From an uncultured bacterium (GTDB lineage: Bacteria; Cyanobacteriota; Vampirovibrionia; Gastranaerophilales; Gastranaerophilaceae), in contig CASFNW010000023.1 of assembly GCA_949296245.1 (NCBI GenBank), positions 1 through 59,141 on the forward strand: a stretch of 59,141 nt of DNA. The letters are read 5' to 3'. The position numbers were made by a program, and so were the translations under genes. Shown piece by piece: positions 35,308-44,460 of this stretch (positions within the stretch are counted from its first letter, which is position 1; each line of letters begins with the position of its first letter). The notes below the pieces were generated by a model. That model did not search any database, had not been told where the DNA came from, and worked only from the letters and a program-made list of their open reading frames with translations.

Positions 35308-36693
35308 ATGACAAGGATTGCATTTATACCTATAGATAACAGACCCGTGTGCTATACGCTGGCACAACAGATTGCCGATATAGACAGAGATTTGGAGCTT
35401 TATCTGCCGCCGCGCGAGATGCTCGGTGATTTGACGAAAACAGCAGATGTAAACGGTATTTTAGACTGGCTAAAAGAATTATCCGGTATGGATAAAATAG
35501 TTGTTGCACTTGATACCATTGCATACGGCGGATTAATTCCTTCCCGCCGGTCGAATGACACTTTTGAACAGATAAAAGAAAGAATGGAAAAATTCAAATC
35601 TGTTTTGTGCCAAAAGTCCGTTCCGGCATTCGCTTTTTCGAGCATCATGAGAATATCTAATAACAATGTGAATGAAGAAGAAAAAGAATACTGGTCATTG
35701 TACGGCAAAAAGATTTTTCAATATTCTTATGAAACACACAAAAATGCTCCTGATTCTGTTGTTGAAACAGATATCCCTCAAGAAATTCTGCAGGATTATT
35801 TAAAGACACGAAAAAGAAACTTTGATATAAACATGATGTATCTTGATTGGCTAAAAGAGGGCATTTTTAACACACTTGTATACTCAAAAGACGATTGTGC
35901 ACAGTACGGTCTGAATGTAGCCGAGGCACAGGCGCTTGAACATAATATTAAACAGAACAATCTTAATGCACTCGTCAAAACAGGTGCGGATGAAATCCCG
36001 CTGAGTCTTCTTTCAAGAGCAATAACAAAGAATCACAAAATAAAGATTGCACCTGTTTTTACACATCCTGATTATACTGACAGGACTTCTAAATATGAAG
36101 ATGTTTCTGTCCGTGACTCTGTAAAAGGGCAGATAGAACTTGCCGGCTGTACTTTATCCGTGGAAAAAGATGCAGACATAATTTTGCTTGTAAATAATTT
36201 TAAAGAAGAACAGGGTGAGCTTGTTATGGGAGTGGATATTCCATTGTTCAGCGGAGATTTAAAACTGCCTGACAAACCTTTTTTGATTGCTGATATATTA
36301 AATGCAAACGGTGCGGACAACAAGTTTGTAGAAAAATTCTTTGAAAAAAATATTGATTGGACTATCTTTCTCGGCTATGCAGGCTGGAATACAACCGGTA
36401 ACACACTTGGAAGTGCGTTGTGCTGTGCGATTGTAAAATATCTTTCAAAACATCCGGATATAAATGCTTTTAAAAAACTGCAGACAGTCAGATTTTTGGA
36501 TGACTGGGCTTATCAGGCAAATGTCAGAAAAAGACTCAAAGAATATCTGAAAAATCCTGATATAACAGAACTGAAAAAAGCAATCATTCCTTTTGAAGAA
36601 AAAATTAAAACTATTTTGGGTATGGATTTTGAGGATATAAAATACTCTTATCCCTGGAACAGATTTTTTGAAATTGAAGTTAACGTTAATTAA
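35308..36693 (+). CDS. DUF4127 family protein
   Basis: The 462-residue protein matches DUF4127 by its opening MTRIAFIPIDNRPVCY, LPPREMLGDL, ALDTIAYGGLIPSRR and the later LIADILNANGADN and FLGYAGWNTTGNTLG. The family has no settled function. It has no membrane span and no signal peptide. The ATG lies one base after the ilvN stop, so translation is probably coupled. That hints at a link with branched-chain amino acids, but only from position. A frame starting at 35269 inside ilvN is unlikely. Confidence 0.82.
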   Translation: MTRIAFIPIDNRPVCYTLAQQIADIDRDLELYLPPREMLGDLTKTADVNGILDWLKELSGMDKIVVALDTIAYGGLIPSRRSNDTFEQIKERMEKFKSVLCQKSVPAFAFSSIMRISNNNVNEEEKEYWSLYGKKIFQYSYETHKNAPDSVVETDIPQEILQDYLKTRKRNFDINMMYLDWLKEGIFNTLVYSKDDCAQYGLNVAEAQALEHNIKQNNLNALVKTGADEIPLSLLSRAITKNHKIKIAPVFTHPDYTDRTSKYEDVSVRDSVKGQIELAGCTLSVEKDADIILLVNNFKEEQGELVMGVDIPLFSGDLKLPDKPFLIADILNANGADNKFVEKFFEKNIDWTIFLGYAGWNTTGNTLGSALCCAIVKYLSKHPDINAFKKLQTVRFLDDWAYQANVRKRLKEYLKNPDITELKKAIIPFEEKIKTILGMDFEDIKYSYPWNRFFEIEVNVN

Positions 36694-36774
36694 TATGACC
36701 GTGAAAATCCGGGATTTATACAGCAAATTCCGCTGAAATCTTTCAAAACTGCGTCATACTGAGCGTTAACGAGA

Positions 36775-36965
36775 TATCTAAATAAACAAAGATTCTTCGG
36801 CTAAAGCCTCAGAATGACGTATTATTTTATAACATGTCTCATTCGTTATCCTGAGGGAATGCAATGAACGGAGGATCTTAATGCAATAGATTCTTCGCCT
36901 TACGGCTCAGAATGACAGTTATTGCGTCATTCTGAAGGAGTGAAACGACTGAAGAATCTTTATTA
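36775..36965. repeat. Hairpin repeat blocks after the DUF4127 gene
   Basis: At least four ATTCTTCGG...CAGAATGAC hairpin blocks occur in alternating orientation, including GATTCTTCGGCTAAAGCC and its inverse. They are the same family as those at 4945-5105 and 15230-15330. Confidence 0.7.
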
Positions 36966-37021
36966 ATATATACAATAATGACAGGCTTTTAAAGTATCTG
37001 TGGCATTTGCTATATAAGTTC

Positions 37022-37057
37022 AAAAAACTCCGTTTTATTTAAAACGGAGTTTTTTTG
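37022..37057 (-). terminator. Bidirectional terminator
   Basis: AAAACTCCGTTTT and AAAACGGAGTTTT arms enclose ATTT, with T runs on both strands. It serves the minus-strand coiled-coil gene and possibly the DUF4127 gene. Confidence 0.8.
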
Positions 37058-37152
37058 AAAGAGAGCATTTATATTTGGAAAGCTTATGTTTGTGTTTACT
37101 TATTGTTTTAAGCCTTTTTATATTCGTATATTCATTATCATATCAACATTTA

Positions 37153-38619
37153 TTAAACGGATTTTTTAGTTAATACAAACGGGTTGGAAGCATTGGCATT
37201 TGTATTAGTATTTGCTGTGGAAACTGTTGATGTATTTGTATTAGCTGTGTTGTTTGCTGTACTTGTGTTAGAAGATGACGTTGATTGATTTGTTGTATAT
37301 GGTACTTTTGATAGGTTTTCCCAGCCGTAAGTTGTGCCTTTTTTAATGAAGGCTAGTGTTTTATTAATTTCATTTTGGAATGATGCTTTTAAATAAGCGG
37401 GCATTTCTGATGTTTCTTCAGATTCGCTTGCCGCAGCCTGCTGTGCAAATGTTGATGCAAGTTGTCCGGCTCCGCCCAGTGCAGCTTGACCGAGGTTAAG
37501 CATACTGCTTATGTTATCCTTTTTAGAATTGCCTGCACCCTGTCCGGCCGCTGATTGAGAATTTTCTTCACCTTCTTCAAGGTCTTCAAGTACTTTTTCA
37601 AGCTTCTGGCTCAAATCCTGAGATTGTTCTTCAATCTGGCCTTTTACTGCTTCGTATGCTTCTTTTTTCTGAGCAAGTTCAGTTCTTGCAGTTTGAAGAT
37701 TTGTTTTTGCTTCACTTACTTTAGCTTCTGCTTCAGAAACTTTGCCTTCGGCTTCTGTCAATTTACCTTCTGCCGTTTTTAAAGCTTCTTCATCATTTGC
37801 TAATTGAGCTTTTGCTTTATCTAGTTCTGCCTGAGCTTTCTCTTTTTCTGCAGTAGCTTTTTCAAGTTCTGCTTCGGCAAGTTTTACTTCAGCTTCTGCT
37901 GCTTTTTCTGCTGCTTTTGCTGTGTCCAGAGCAGTCTGTGCTGCGGTAACTGCTGCCTGTGAGAACGGTACTGCAGCTTGAGCTGCATCAAGAGCGCTTT
38001 GTGCTGCGCCAACTGCCTCTTTTGCAGAAGCAAGCTGTTCATTTGCGCTGTCTAAATGACCTTGTGCTGTTTCTTCTGCTTTTTCTGCTGTAGAGAGAGC
38101 AGTTTCTTTTGCTTTTACTGTTTCTTGTGAAGCTGTTACTGTTTCATCAGCTTTATCTCTTTTTACAGATGCATCATCTCTGACACCTTCTGCATTGCTT
38201 ACTTCGCCTTCAGCATTAACAACATCGCCTTCAGCATTAACAACATCGCCTTCTGCATTTGCTACATTACCCTGTGCATTTACAACAGGTGTTGTACCAT
38301 CTGCATCAAGACCTTTTACTCCGTCAAGAGCACTTGAAACAACGCCTGCATCTGTGCTGGAAAGTGCAGCATTTCCTGTATCGATTTCTGATACTGTTTC
38401 ATCACCAGAGCCGGATGCACCTTCATCCTGTGAAGATCTTGTTGATGAAAATGAAACTTCATCGCCTACTTTGCCATAATTTGCATTATTGTCAAGGCCA
38501 AGGCTTGTGATATATTCATCAGCTTTGCCGTCTAAAAATTCAGGTACTTCAAAGTTAAATTTAAGCCATGGTAAATTACCTGTTCTGTCTGTGCTAAAAC
38601 TGTATCCGCCACTACTCAT
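37153..38619 (-). CDS. Long Ala/Glu-rich coiled-coil protein, unknown
   Basis: The 488-residue protein has four parts. A conserved-looking N-terminus is followed by 7-residue NAEGDVV tandem repeats near residue 125. A long Ala/Glu/Lys-rich coiled coil covers about residues 150-345. The C-terminus has QAALGGAGQLASTFAQ, a small globular region (PAYLKASFQNEINKTLAFIKKGTTYGWENL) and a Ser/Thr/Asn-rich tail. No signal peptide or membrane span is seen, so it is cytoplasmic or exported by another route. AAAGAGAG precedes the ATG. A structural role is a guess. Confidence 0.75.
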   Translation of the reverse strand: MSSGGYSFSTDRTGNLPWLKFNFEVPEFLDGKADEYITSLGLDNNANYGKVGDEVSFSSTRSSQDEGASGSGDETVSEIDTGNAALSSTDAGVVSSALDGVKGLDADGTTPVVNAQGNVANAEGDVVNAEGDVVNAEGEVSNAEGVRDDASVKRDKADETVTASQETVKAKETALSTAEKAEETAQGHLDSANEQLASAKEAVGAAQSALDAAQAAVPFSQAAVTAAQTALDTAKAAEKAAEAEVKLAEAELEKATAEKEKAQAELDKAKAQLANDEEALKTAEGKLTEAEGKVSEAEAKVSEAKTNLQTARTELAQKKEAYEAVKGQIEEQSQDLSQKLEKVLEDLEEGEENSQSAAGQGAGNSKKDNISSMLNLGQAALGGAGQLASTFAQQAAASESEETSEMPAYLKASFQNEINKTLAFIKKGTTYGWENLSKVPYTTNQSTSSSNTSTANNTANTNTSTVSTANTNTNANASNPFVLTKKSV

Positions 38620-38688
38620 TGTGCTGCTCTCTTTCTTTCATTTACTCTCTTATATATATAAAAACCTGAAACAGCCAATAATTGACAA

Positions 38689-38715
38689 AATAATATATAC
38701 TTTTTATATATTATT
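38689..38715. promoter_or_regulatory. Perfect 11-bp inverted repeat between divergent genes
   Basis: AATAATATATA (38689-38699) and TATATATTATT (38705-38715) flank CTTTT, midway between the coiled-coil gene and the small membrane protein gene. A minus-strand TTGTAA-16-TATAAA promoter overlaps it. It may be an operator controlling one or both genes. Confidence 0.45.
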
Positions 38716-38834
38716 TACATAACTTTACAATTGTAGACTTTTGTAACAATTTTGTATTTTGAGATGATATTAAGTCAAAAAAAAATTCGTTTTTTACTTA
38801 TATTTACTGTAGGTAATTATTTAAAGGTGTGAAT

Positions 38835-39227
38835 ATGAAGATAAGTTTTGTTGATGATCAGACAACTAAAAGTAAGTTTAGAAAAACAGTAGATGCAGGT
38901 AAGGCATTTTATGCAAATAAAGTTAAACCTGCTATAAAAGATGGTGTAAAATATACCAAAAATCTTGCTAAAGATTCTGTAGAATTTGTTAAAAAGAATC
39001 CTAAAAAAGTCGGCAAATTTGCTGCATTGGGACTGCTTGCAGGTTCTGTAATCGCACTCGGTGTTAAGGCTGTAAAAGATTTTGTTGCTACAAAAAAACA
39101 GAATGCCATTCTAAAAGATGCGGTTCTTGCTCAAAGAGATACAATTAATGTAATGAAAGAAGTAAACGCAATCCACAAAGATATCATTGAAGCAAAAGAC
39201 AGAACAATAGAAGAATTAAAAAAATAA
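38835..39227 (+). CDS. Small membrane-associated protein, unknown
   Basis: The protein of about 130 residues has a basic amphipathic N-terminal half (VKPAIKDGVKYTKNLAKDSVEFVKKNPKKVGKF in pieces), a short hydrophobic stretch (FAALGLLAGSVIALGVKAV) and a C-terminal coiled coil. The layout resembles small membrane-scaffold proteins, but I recognise no family. A GTG at 38829 is in frame, but AAAGG is seven bases from the ATG at 38835. It is divergent from the coiled-coil gene across a shared control region. Confidence 0.65.
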   Translation: MKISFVDDQTTKSKFRKTVDAGKAFYANKVKPAIKDGVKYTKNLAKDSVEFVKKNPKKVGKFAALGLLAGSVIALGVKAVKDFVATKKQNAILKDAVLAQRDTINVMKEVNAIHKDIIEAKDRTIEELKK

Positions 39228-39246
39228 TTAATAGCCTTTTGAAATA

Positions 39247-39303
39247 AAAAAGTCCCTCAATAAAATCTCTCCTGAAATATTTTATTTGAAGGACTTTTTT
39301 TTT
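39247..39303 (+). terminator. Rho-independent terminator
   Basis: A long imperfect stem (AAGTCC...AATAAAAT pairing with ATTTTATTTGAAGGACTT) runs into eight or more T after the small membrane protein gene. Confidence 0.75.
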
Positions 39304-39345
39304 ATTATATTTTTATTGTAATAAACCTGTCGGAAGAAATATTAA

Positions 39346-41760
39346 TTGGAAAAGATTAACCCTTTAATAGTATTTTCATCTTTTTTTATCCTTGGTATAG
39401 TTGCATTTTTTACACATACCGTTATATTCTTAGCTTTTTTTCTGCTTCTACTTCTTATATTGGCGCTTTTGAACAATAAGATTTCCAATAAAGAAGCGGT
39501 TATCTATTACCTTGCATTTGCACTTGCTCTTCTTAACTGCAAGTTGCAGATAAAGAATTATGATGATTTGTCAAAATACATACCCTCAACTGCCGTTATA
39601 AAAGGTACCGTTGAGTCTATACCGACAACAAACAGACCTGACAGGACCAAATTTTATTTAAAAGTTGATTCCGGCGTATTTAACGGAGAAAAGGCAGAAA
39701 ACCTGAATGCAAGAACTATTGTCACAATTTATGACAGCGTTGAAAATTATTCGAAAATAAAAATAGCAGATAAAGTGGAGCTTTCGGGCAAATTGTTGAG
39801 TCCGATAAAAGCAAAGAACCCTTCTCAGTTTGACTATGCCGCATATTTAAAGAATAAAGGGACTTTTTCTACGTTCTATGTGAGAAATTCTTCATGGAAG
39901 GTATCAAAAAACGCACAGACTTTTGTCGGAAAATTTTTACAAAAGCTGAATGATACAAGATCAAGAATTTTGAAATATCAGGCCAAATATATGAAGCCCG
40001 ATAATCTTGAAGTTTTAGGAGGTATCGTATTCGGCGATGATGCGATAAACCCGCCCGAGCATATAAAAAATTCTTTTATAAACTCCGGTCTTCTGCATAT
40101 TCTTGCGGCTTCCGGAATGAATGTGTCCATTATATTCGGAATATGGTTTTTTATAGGAACAAGACTGCGCTTAAATTATCGTTTTAATATACTGGCAGGT
40201 GTCTTTCTTGTCGCTTTTTATACTCTGATGACAGGGATGGGGCCTTCGGTTTTGAGGGCTGCATTGATGATTGAGTTTGTATTGTTGGGCAAACTTATAA
40301 ACAGAAATGCGGATAGTATTGCGCTTGTGTTTTTTGTCGCATTCTTAATGCTTTTGTATAACCCTGCCATGATAAATGATGTTGGATTCCAGCTGTCATT
40401 TGTTGTCACTTTTGCGTTGATGTTTTATTGTCCTCCTGTTCTCGGCGGGATAAAAAACAGATTTTGGGAATTTCTTGCAGGTGCTGTTTTGATACCGTTT
40501 GTTGCACAGTTGTGGGCAAGTCCTATACAGATGTTTTATTTTAATACATATGCTGTTTATTCTGTGGCGGCAAATTTTGTTATTACGTTTTTTATTATGG
40601 TGATAAGTTTTCTGGGATTTTTGGGCTCTATACTTGCAATGGTGCCTGTAGATGCCTTTGCCGACAAAATATGCATGGTTTTTGCATTTATACTGAATCC
40701 TGTTGTATCAATTTTAATAAATATATCAAATTTCTTTGCATCTTTGCCTCATTCACTTGTCACTACAATACATCCGCATGCACTGCAGATGATTTTTTAT
40801 TACAGTGTGCTTGTCGTTTTCGGGTTTGCTTTAAGAGACAAATTTCGTGATAAAAGAATTTTGGTTTTGTCAGGCATATTGATTTTGCTCCTTGGGTTGT
40901 CTTTTATAAAAATATCTCCAAAAACTTGTGAGGTAATTGTTTTTGATGTGGGAAATGCCGACAGTTTTCTTATAAAAACGCCTGAGCGGAAGTATATATT
41001 GATAGATACCGCACACGGGAAATATCCGGGCTCAAAAAATACATTTTCCCAGGCGGATTCTATCATGAATAAGTATTTTAAAGACAACGGCATTAAAAAG
41101 ATTGATTTGCTTATTTTGACACATTTTGATGCGGACCACTCGGGCGGTGCAGTGGATGTTATGAAGGCAGTAAAGGTTGGAAATGTTATTTTGAATAGAG
41201 ATAAAGATGACTCCAAAACAACAAAAGCCATTATGCAGTATATAAAAACGGCAGATATCCCTTATACCGATGCGGTTAACAACAAAACCGTTTATAAAGA
41301 GCAGGATGATTTTACAATAAAAACATATAACGCCGATTTTACACAAAATAAAAATGACAATGACAATTCCACTGCTGCTTTGTTGTCATATAAGGATTTT
41401 GACATGCTTTTTATGGCTGACGGCGGGGTGAGAACTTTTAACAAAATTAAAAAAGATATTGATAACACGGATATAGAAATATTAAAATCCGGACATCACG
41501 GTGCAAAAAATACCGTAACCTCTAAAATGCTGAAAACACTAAATGCAGATGCCGCAATAATCTCTACCGGTTATAACAGTTACGGACATCCCGCAAAAGA
41601 AACTCTCAGGACTTTTTCTAAGAATGACGTAAAAGTTTACAGAACAGATGTAGATAATGCAGTTAAAATACAATCAGACGGCAGTGTTTACAGAATTTAT
41701 AAATACAGCACAACAGGCAAAAAGTTTGTAAAAGATTTTGAAAGAACCTGTAAAGAATAA
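39346..41760 (+). CDS. comEC: DNA uptake channel protein ComEC/Rec2
   Basis: The 804-residue protein has N-terminal membrane spans, a soluble OB-like insert (about residues 80-180) and the Competence domain (HILAASGMNVSIIFGIW, then repeated spans). A C-terminal metallo-beta-lactamase-like domain starts near 525 (EVIVFDVGNADSFLI) and contains LTHFDADHSGG. It carries single-stranded DNA across the membrane in natural transformation. The TTG start at 39346 has GGAAG nine bases upstream. The stop abuts the convergent DUF151 gene with no gap. Confidence 0.93.
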   Translation: MEKINPLIVFSSFFILGIVAFFTHTVIFLAFFLLLLLILALLNNKISNKEAVIYYLAFALALLNCKLQIKNYDDLSKYIPSTAVIKGTVESIPTTNRPDRTKFYLKVDSGVFNGEKAENLNARTIVTIYDSVENYSKIKIADKVELSGKLLSPIKAKNPSQFDYAAYLKNKGTFSTFYVRNSSWKVSKNAQTFVGKFLQKLNDTRSRILKYQAKYMKPDNLEVLGGIVFGDDAINPPEHIKNSFINSGLLHILAASGMNVSIIFGIWFFIGTRLRLNYRFNILAGVFLVAFYTLMTGMGPSVLRAALMIEFVLLGKLINRNADSIALVFFVAFLMLLYNPAMINDVGFQLSFVVTFALMFYCPPVLGGIKNRFWEFLAGAVLIPFVAQLWASPIQMFYFNTYAVYSVAANFVITFFIMVISFLGFLGSILAMVPVDAFADKICMVFAFILNPVVSILINISNFFASLPHSLVTTIHPHALQMIFYYSVLVVFGFALRDKFRDKRILVLSGILILLLGLSFIKISPKTCEVIVFDVGNADSFLIKTPERKYILIDTAHGKYPGSKNTFSQADSIMNKYFKDNGIKKIDLLILTHFDADHSGGAVDVMKAVKVGNVILNRDKDDSKTTKAIMQYIKTADIPYTDAVNNKTVYKEQDDFTIKTYNADFTQNKNDNDNSTAALLSYKDFDMLFMADGGVRTFNKIKKDIDNTDIEILKSGHHGAKNTVTSKMLKTLNADAAIISTGYNSYGHPAKETLRTFSKNDVKVYRTDVDNAVKIQSDGSVYRIYKYSTTGKKFVKDFERTCKE

Positions 41761-42270
41761 TTACTGGTCGGACTCTTTGTCATGCTTCATTAATTTTTCA
41801 AAATCAGAAGGCTTTATGGACTGAATAAAATCTCTAAACTCCTGCGCTTCTTCTTCATCTTTTGCAGCATCACAGGAAACAGAACCGTTTGCAAGAACGT
41901 TTGCCGTGACAAAAATCGGAGCGTCCACTCTTATCGCAACGGCAATTGCATCGGACGGACGGGCATCAATTTCTATTTCTTTGCCTTCTTTATCTTTAAT
42001 ATAAATAATTGCGTAATAGGTTTCTTTTTCTACATCGTTTATTTCTATACGGTCAATAGTTCCGCCTGTTTTTTCCACAATCTCTACTATAAGATCATGC
42101 GTCATCGGACGGCTGACTGATATGTTTTCGATTTTTCGAATAATAGCGCTTGCTTCCGCTGAGCCTATCCAGATAGGCAGGGCTTTTCTGTTGTTAATAT
42201 CATGCAAAACAACAATCGGCGAGCCGGTTCTGGTATCCAGTGCTATTCCCATTACTTTCATTTCTATCAT
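41761..42270 (-). CDS. Bifunctional nuclease (DUF151) family protein
   Basis: The 169-residue protein matches the BFN/DUF151 domain: PIVVLHDINNRKALPIWIG, ENISVSRPMTHDL and the IDARPSDAIAVAIR signature. Members from plants have DNase and RNase activity; bacterial roles are little known. An upstream ATG at 42288 exists, but the promoter TATAAT lies inside that extension, six bases before the ATG at 42270, which gives MIEMKV, the family start. Confidence 0.9.
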   Translation of the reverse strand: MIEMKVMGIALDTRTGSPIVVLHDINNRKALPIWIGSAEASAIIRKIENISVSRPMTHDLIVEIVEKTGGTIDRIEINDVEKETYYAIIYIKDKEGKEIEIDARPSDAIAVAIRVDAPIFVTANVLANGSVSCDAAKDEEEAQEFRDFIQSIKPSDFEKLMKHDKESDQ

Positions 42271-42276
42271 AGTGAT

Positions 42277-42304
42277 ATTATAATGCAAAATTAAAATTAG
42301 ACAA
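42277..42304 (-). promoter_or_regulatory. Promoter of the DUF151 gene, predicted leaderless
   Basis: On the minus strand TTGTCT (42299-42304), a 16-base spacer and TATAAT (42277-42282). The -10 box ends six bases before the ATG at 42270, with no Shine-Dalgarno sequence. Confidence 0.65.
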
Positions 42305-42397
42305 AGCTAAAGTATTTAACAAATTGTCCGAGAAAATTTTGTGATTAATATGGACTCCGTTTTGAGTTCTGTAGGTTTGGCATACCTGCCCAATACA

Positions 42398-42424
42398 GAA
42401 TTACGTAACATATACAAGAATGAC
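42398..42424 (+). repeat. Copy of the 25-base intergenic motif
   Basis: GAATTACGTAACATATACAA at 42398-42417 is followed by GAATGACG, as at 4908-4935. A hairpin with TTCTGT/ACAGAA arms lies just before it. Confidence 0.7.
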
Positions 42425-42584
42425 GCAAGATAATACTTTGTTCAACAAAATATCATTGTGAGGCTTTATCATACTCTAAAGGATATACTGATTTGTAAGG
42501 TTCGTAAGCTCACCAACAACACAAGACAAAGTATGAAGTTTAGTCTGTCAAAAACACACCTTATATATTGCTGCATAAATCACA

Positions 42585-42613
42585 TTGACTGTTGGGAGTA
42601 TGAGAGGTATTTT
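42585..42613 (+). promoter_or_regulatory. Promoter of tsaC, predicted leaderless
   Basis: TTGACT at 42585-42590, a 17-base spacer and TATTTT at 42608-42613, ending six bases before the ATG at 42620. Confidence 0.55.
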
Positions 42614-42619
42614 GTTTAT

Positions 42620-43222
42620 ATGGAAAAAACGATTTTTGATGATACAAATTTTGTAAAAAAATTAAATGAAAAGCTTCAAAATGGCGGAGTTGTTTCTTTT
42701 GTAACAGATACTGTATGGGGTGTAGGATGCCTGCCTGATAATGAAAAGGGCATTGAAAATATTTATTTTCTTAAAAATCGTGACCGCTCAAAACCCCTTA
42801 TACTTATGTCTGACAGTGTCGGACATTTGCTGCCTTATGTAAAAGATATCCAACCGGATGCCTACGGGCTTATGAAAAAATATTTTCCGGGAGCTTTGAC
42901 TTTGATTTTTGAAAAATCAGATAAAACACCTGATTTTGTTACTTCTTTTAAAAACACTGTAGGAATAAGGGTGCCGGATAATCCTGTTTTTAAAAGACTG
43001 TGCGAAGTTATAGACGGGCATGTGCTGGCGACCACAAGTGCAAATCTCTCTCATCAGCCGCCGGCTTTAAATTATGATGAAGCCGTAAAATTTGTCGGAG
43101 CTCATGTTGATTATGTTTTTGAAGATTACGGATATCACTGTCAGGGGCTCGCATCTACAGTTGCGCTGGCTGTGAATGATGATATAAAAGTGCTTCGCCA
43201 GGGTGAAGTTTTGATTGATTAA
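42620..43222 (+). CDS. tsaC: L-threonylcarbamoyladenylate synthase (Sua5/YwlC/YrdC family)
   Basis: The 200-residue protein has the YrdC-fold signatures: GGVVSFVTDTVWGVGC, KNRDRSKPLILM, YFPGALTLIFEKS and VGIRVPDNPVFKRL, then ATTSANLS. It makes threonylcarbamoyl-AMP for the t6A modification of tRNA. The open frame extends 54 codons upstream to 42458 through repeat-like DNA. The ATG at 42620 gives the normal family start. Confidence 0.92.
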   Translation: MEKTIFDDTNFVKKLNEKLQNGGVVSFVTDTVWGVGCLPDNEKGIENIYFLKNRDRSKPLILMSDSVGHLLPYVKDIQPDAYGLMKKYFPGALTLIFEKSDKTPDFVTSFKNTVGIRVPDNPVFKRLCEVIDGHVLATTSANLSHQPPALNYDEAVKFVGAHVDYVFEDYGYHCQGLASTVALAVNDDIKVLRQGEVLID

Positions 43223-43413
43223 TCATTGTTAACTTTTTTATTTTTAGCAATAAAGCCTGTATTTTATTTAAAAATTTTATTTTTAAACGTTTTTTTACAG
43301 CAAAATTTTAAAAATTTAAAATATTAATATATTTTTTGTAAATTATTTTTGTTAATTTATGATTTTTTCTGAATTACACATGTAACAATTTTAAGTGTAA
43401 TTATTACAATCGT

Positions 43414-43442
43414 TTGTAAAATAAAAAATATTATATTATAAT
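43414..43442 (+). promoter_or_regulatory. Promoter of glyQ
   Basis: TTGTAA at 43414-43419, a 17-base spacer and TATAAT at 43437-43442. The start would be near 43450, giving a leader of about 105 bases with a hairpin formed by AAAAAGC and GCTTTTT. The preceding 190 bases are very AT-rich with nothing else recognisable. Confidence 0.6.
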
Positions 43443-43554
43443 AGTAGAGCTTAAAAAGCTGATGAATCATGTCTAAAGGCTTTTTATATAAGTTAGGGAT
43501 GTTTATCGGTTTTGGTATATAACAATTAATATTAGTACTGGAAATCAAGAGAGA

Positions 43555-44445
43555 ATGGCTTTAACCTTTCAAGAATTAATTTTAAATTTATCAAAATTCT
43601 GGTCGGATTACGGGTGTATAATTCAACAGCCTTATGATATTGAAAAAGGCGCTTCTACAATGAACCCCGCAACTTTTTTGCGTTCGCTGGGGCCTGAACC
43701 CTGGAATACTGCTATGGTAGAACCTTGTAGACGTCCTACAGACGCACGCTACGGCGAAAATCCTAACAGGCTGGGGCATTATTTTCAATATCAGGTTATT
43801 TTAAAACCATCTCCTGATAATGCACAGGAATTATATTTAAAAAGCCTGGAGGCTATGGGAATAGATTTATCTCAGCATGATGTCAGATTTGTAGAAGACA
43901 ACTGGGAATCTCCGACTCTCGGTGCTGCCGGTGTAGGCTGGGAAGTATGGCTTGACGGTATGGAAATTACCCAGTTTACATATTTCCAGCAGGTAGGCGG
44001 CCTTGAAATTAAGCCCGTGGCCTTAGAGCTTACATACGGACTTGAACGTATTGCAATGTATCTTCAGAATGTAAATTCCGTATATGATGTTATGTGGAAT
44101 AAAGAACTTAAGTACGGTGAAATTTATTTACAAAACGAAATTGAACAATCAAAATACAATTTTGAAGTCTCAAATGCAGACAGATTATTCAAAATGTTTG
44201 ATATTTTTCAGGAAGAAGTTGAAAATTGCGTAGAAAATAAGCTGGTATTGCCTGCTTATGACTATGTCTTGAAGTGTTCACATACTTTTAACCTTCTGGA
44301 TGCAAGAGGTGTAATCTCTAAAGATGAACGAATCAATTTTATCAACAGAGTTAGAAGAATGGCGGCAATGGTTGCTAAACTGTATGTTGAACAAAGAGAA
44401 GAATTAGGTTTCCCCCTGCTAAAAAAAGAAAAAGCTACAATTTAA
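43555..44445 (+). CDS. glyQ: Glycine-tRNA ligase, alpha subunit
   Basis: The 296-residue alpha subunit of the bacterial tetrameric type begins [24 protein letters not shown]. It has [23 protein letters not shown] sequence (here [11 protein letters not shown]), AYVEPCRRP-like sequence ([20 protein letters not shown]) and [12 protein letters not shown]. The beta subunit gene glyS is not adjacent, unlike in many genomes; a permease gene follows after 15 bases. Confidence 0.96.
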   Translation: MALTFQELILNLSKFWSDYGCIIQQPYDIEKGASTMNPATFLRSLGPEPWNTAMVEPCRRPTDARYGENPNRLGHYFQYQVILKPSPDNAQELYLKSLEAMGIDLSQHDVRFVEDNWESPTLGAAGVGWEVWLDGMEITQFTYFQQVGGLEIKPVALELTYGLERIAMYLQNVNSVYDVMWNKELKYGEIYLQNEIEQSKYNFEVSNADRLFKMFDIFQEEVENCVENKLVLPAYDYVLKCSHTFNLLDARGVISKDERINFINRVRRMAAMVAKLYVEQREELGFPLLKKEKATI

Positions 44446-44460
44446 TATAAGGATACTTAC

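Noticed and set aside
42458..42619. 54-codon N-terminal extension of TsaC
   Set aside because: The extension is Cys-rich and unlike the family; a promoter with its -10 box six bases before the ATG at 42620 lies within it.
43443..43554. T-box leader before glyQ
   Set aside because: The leader has a hairpin but no T-box AGGGTGG-type sequence or specifier structure, and is too short.
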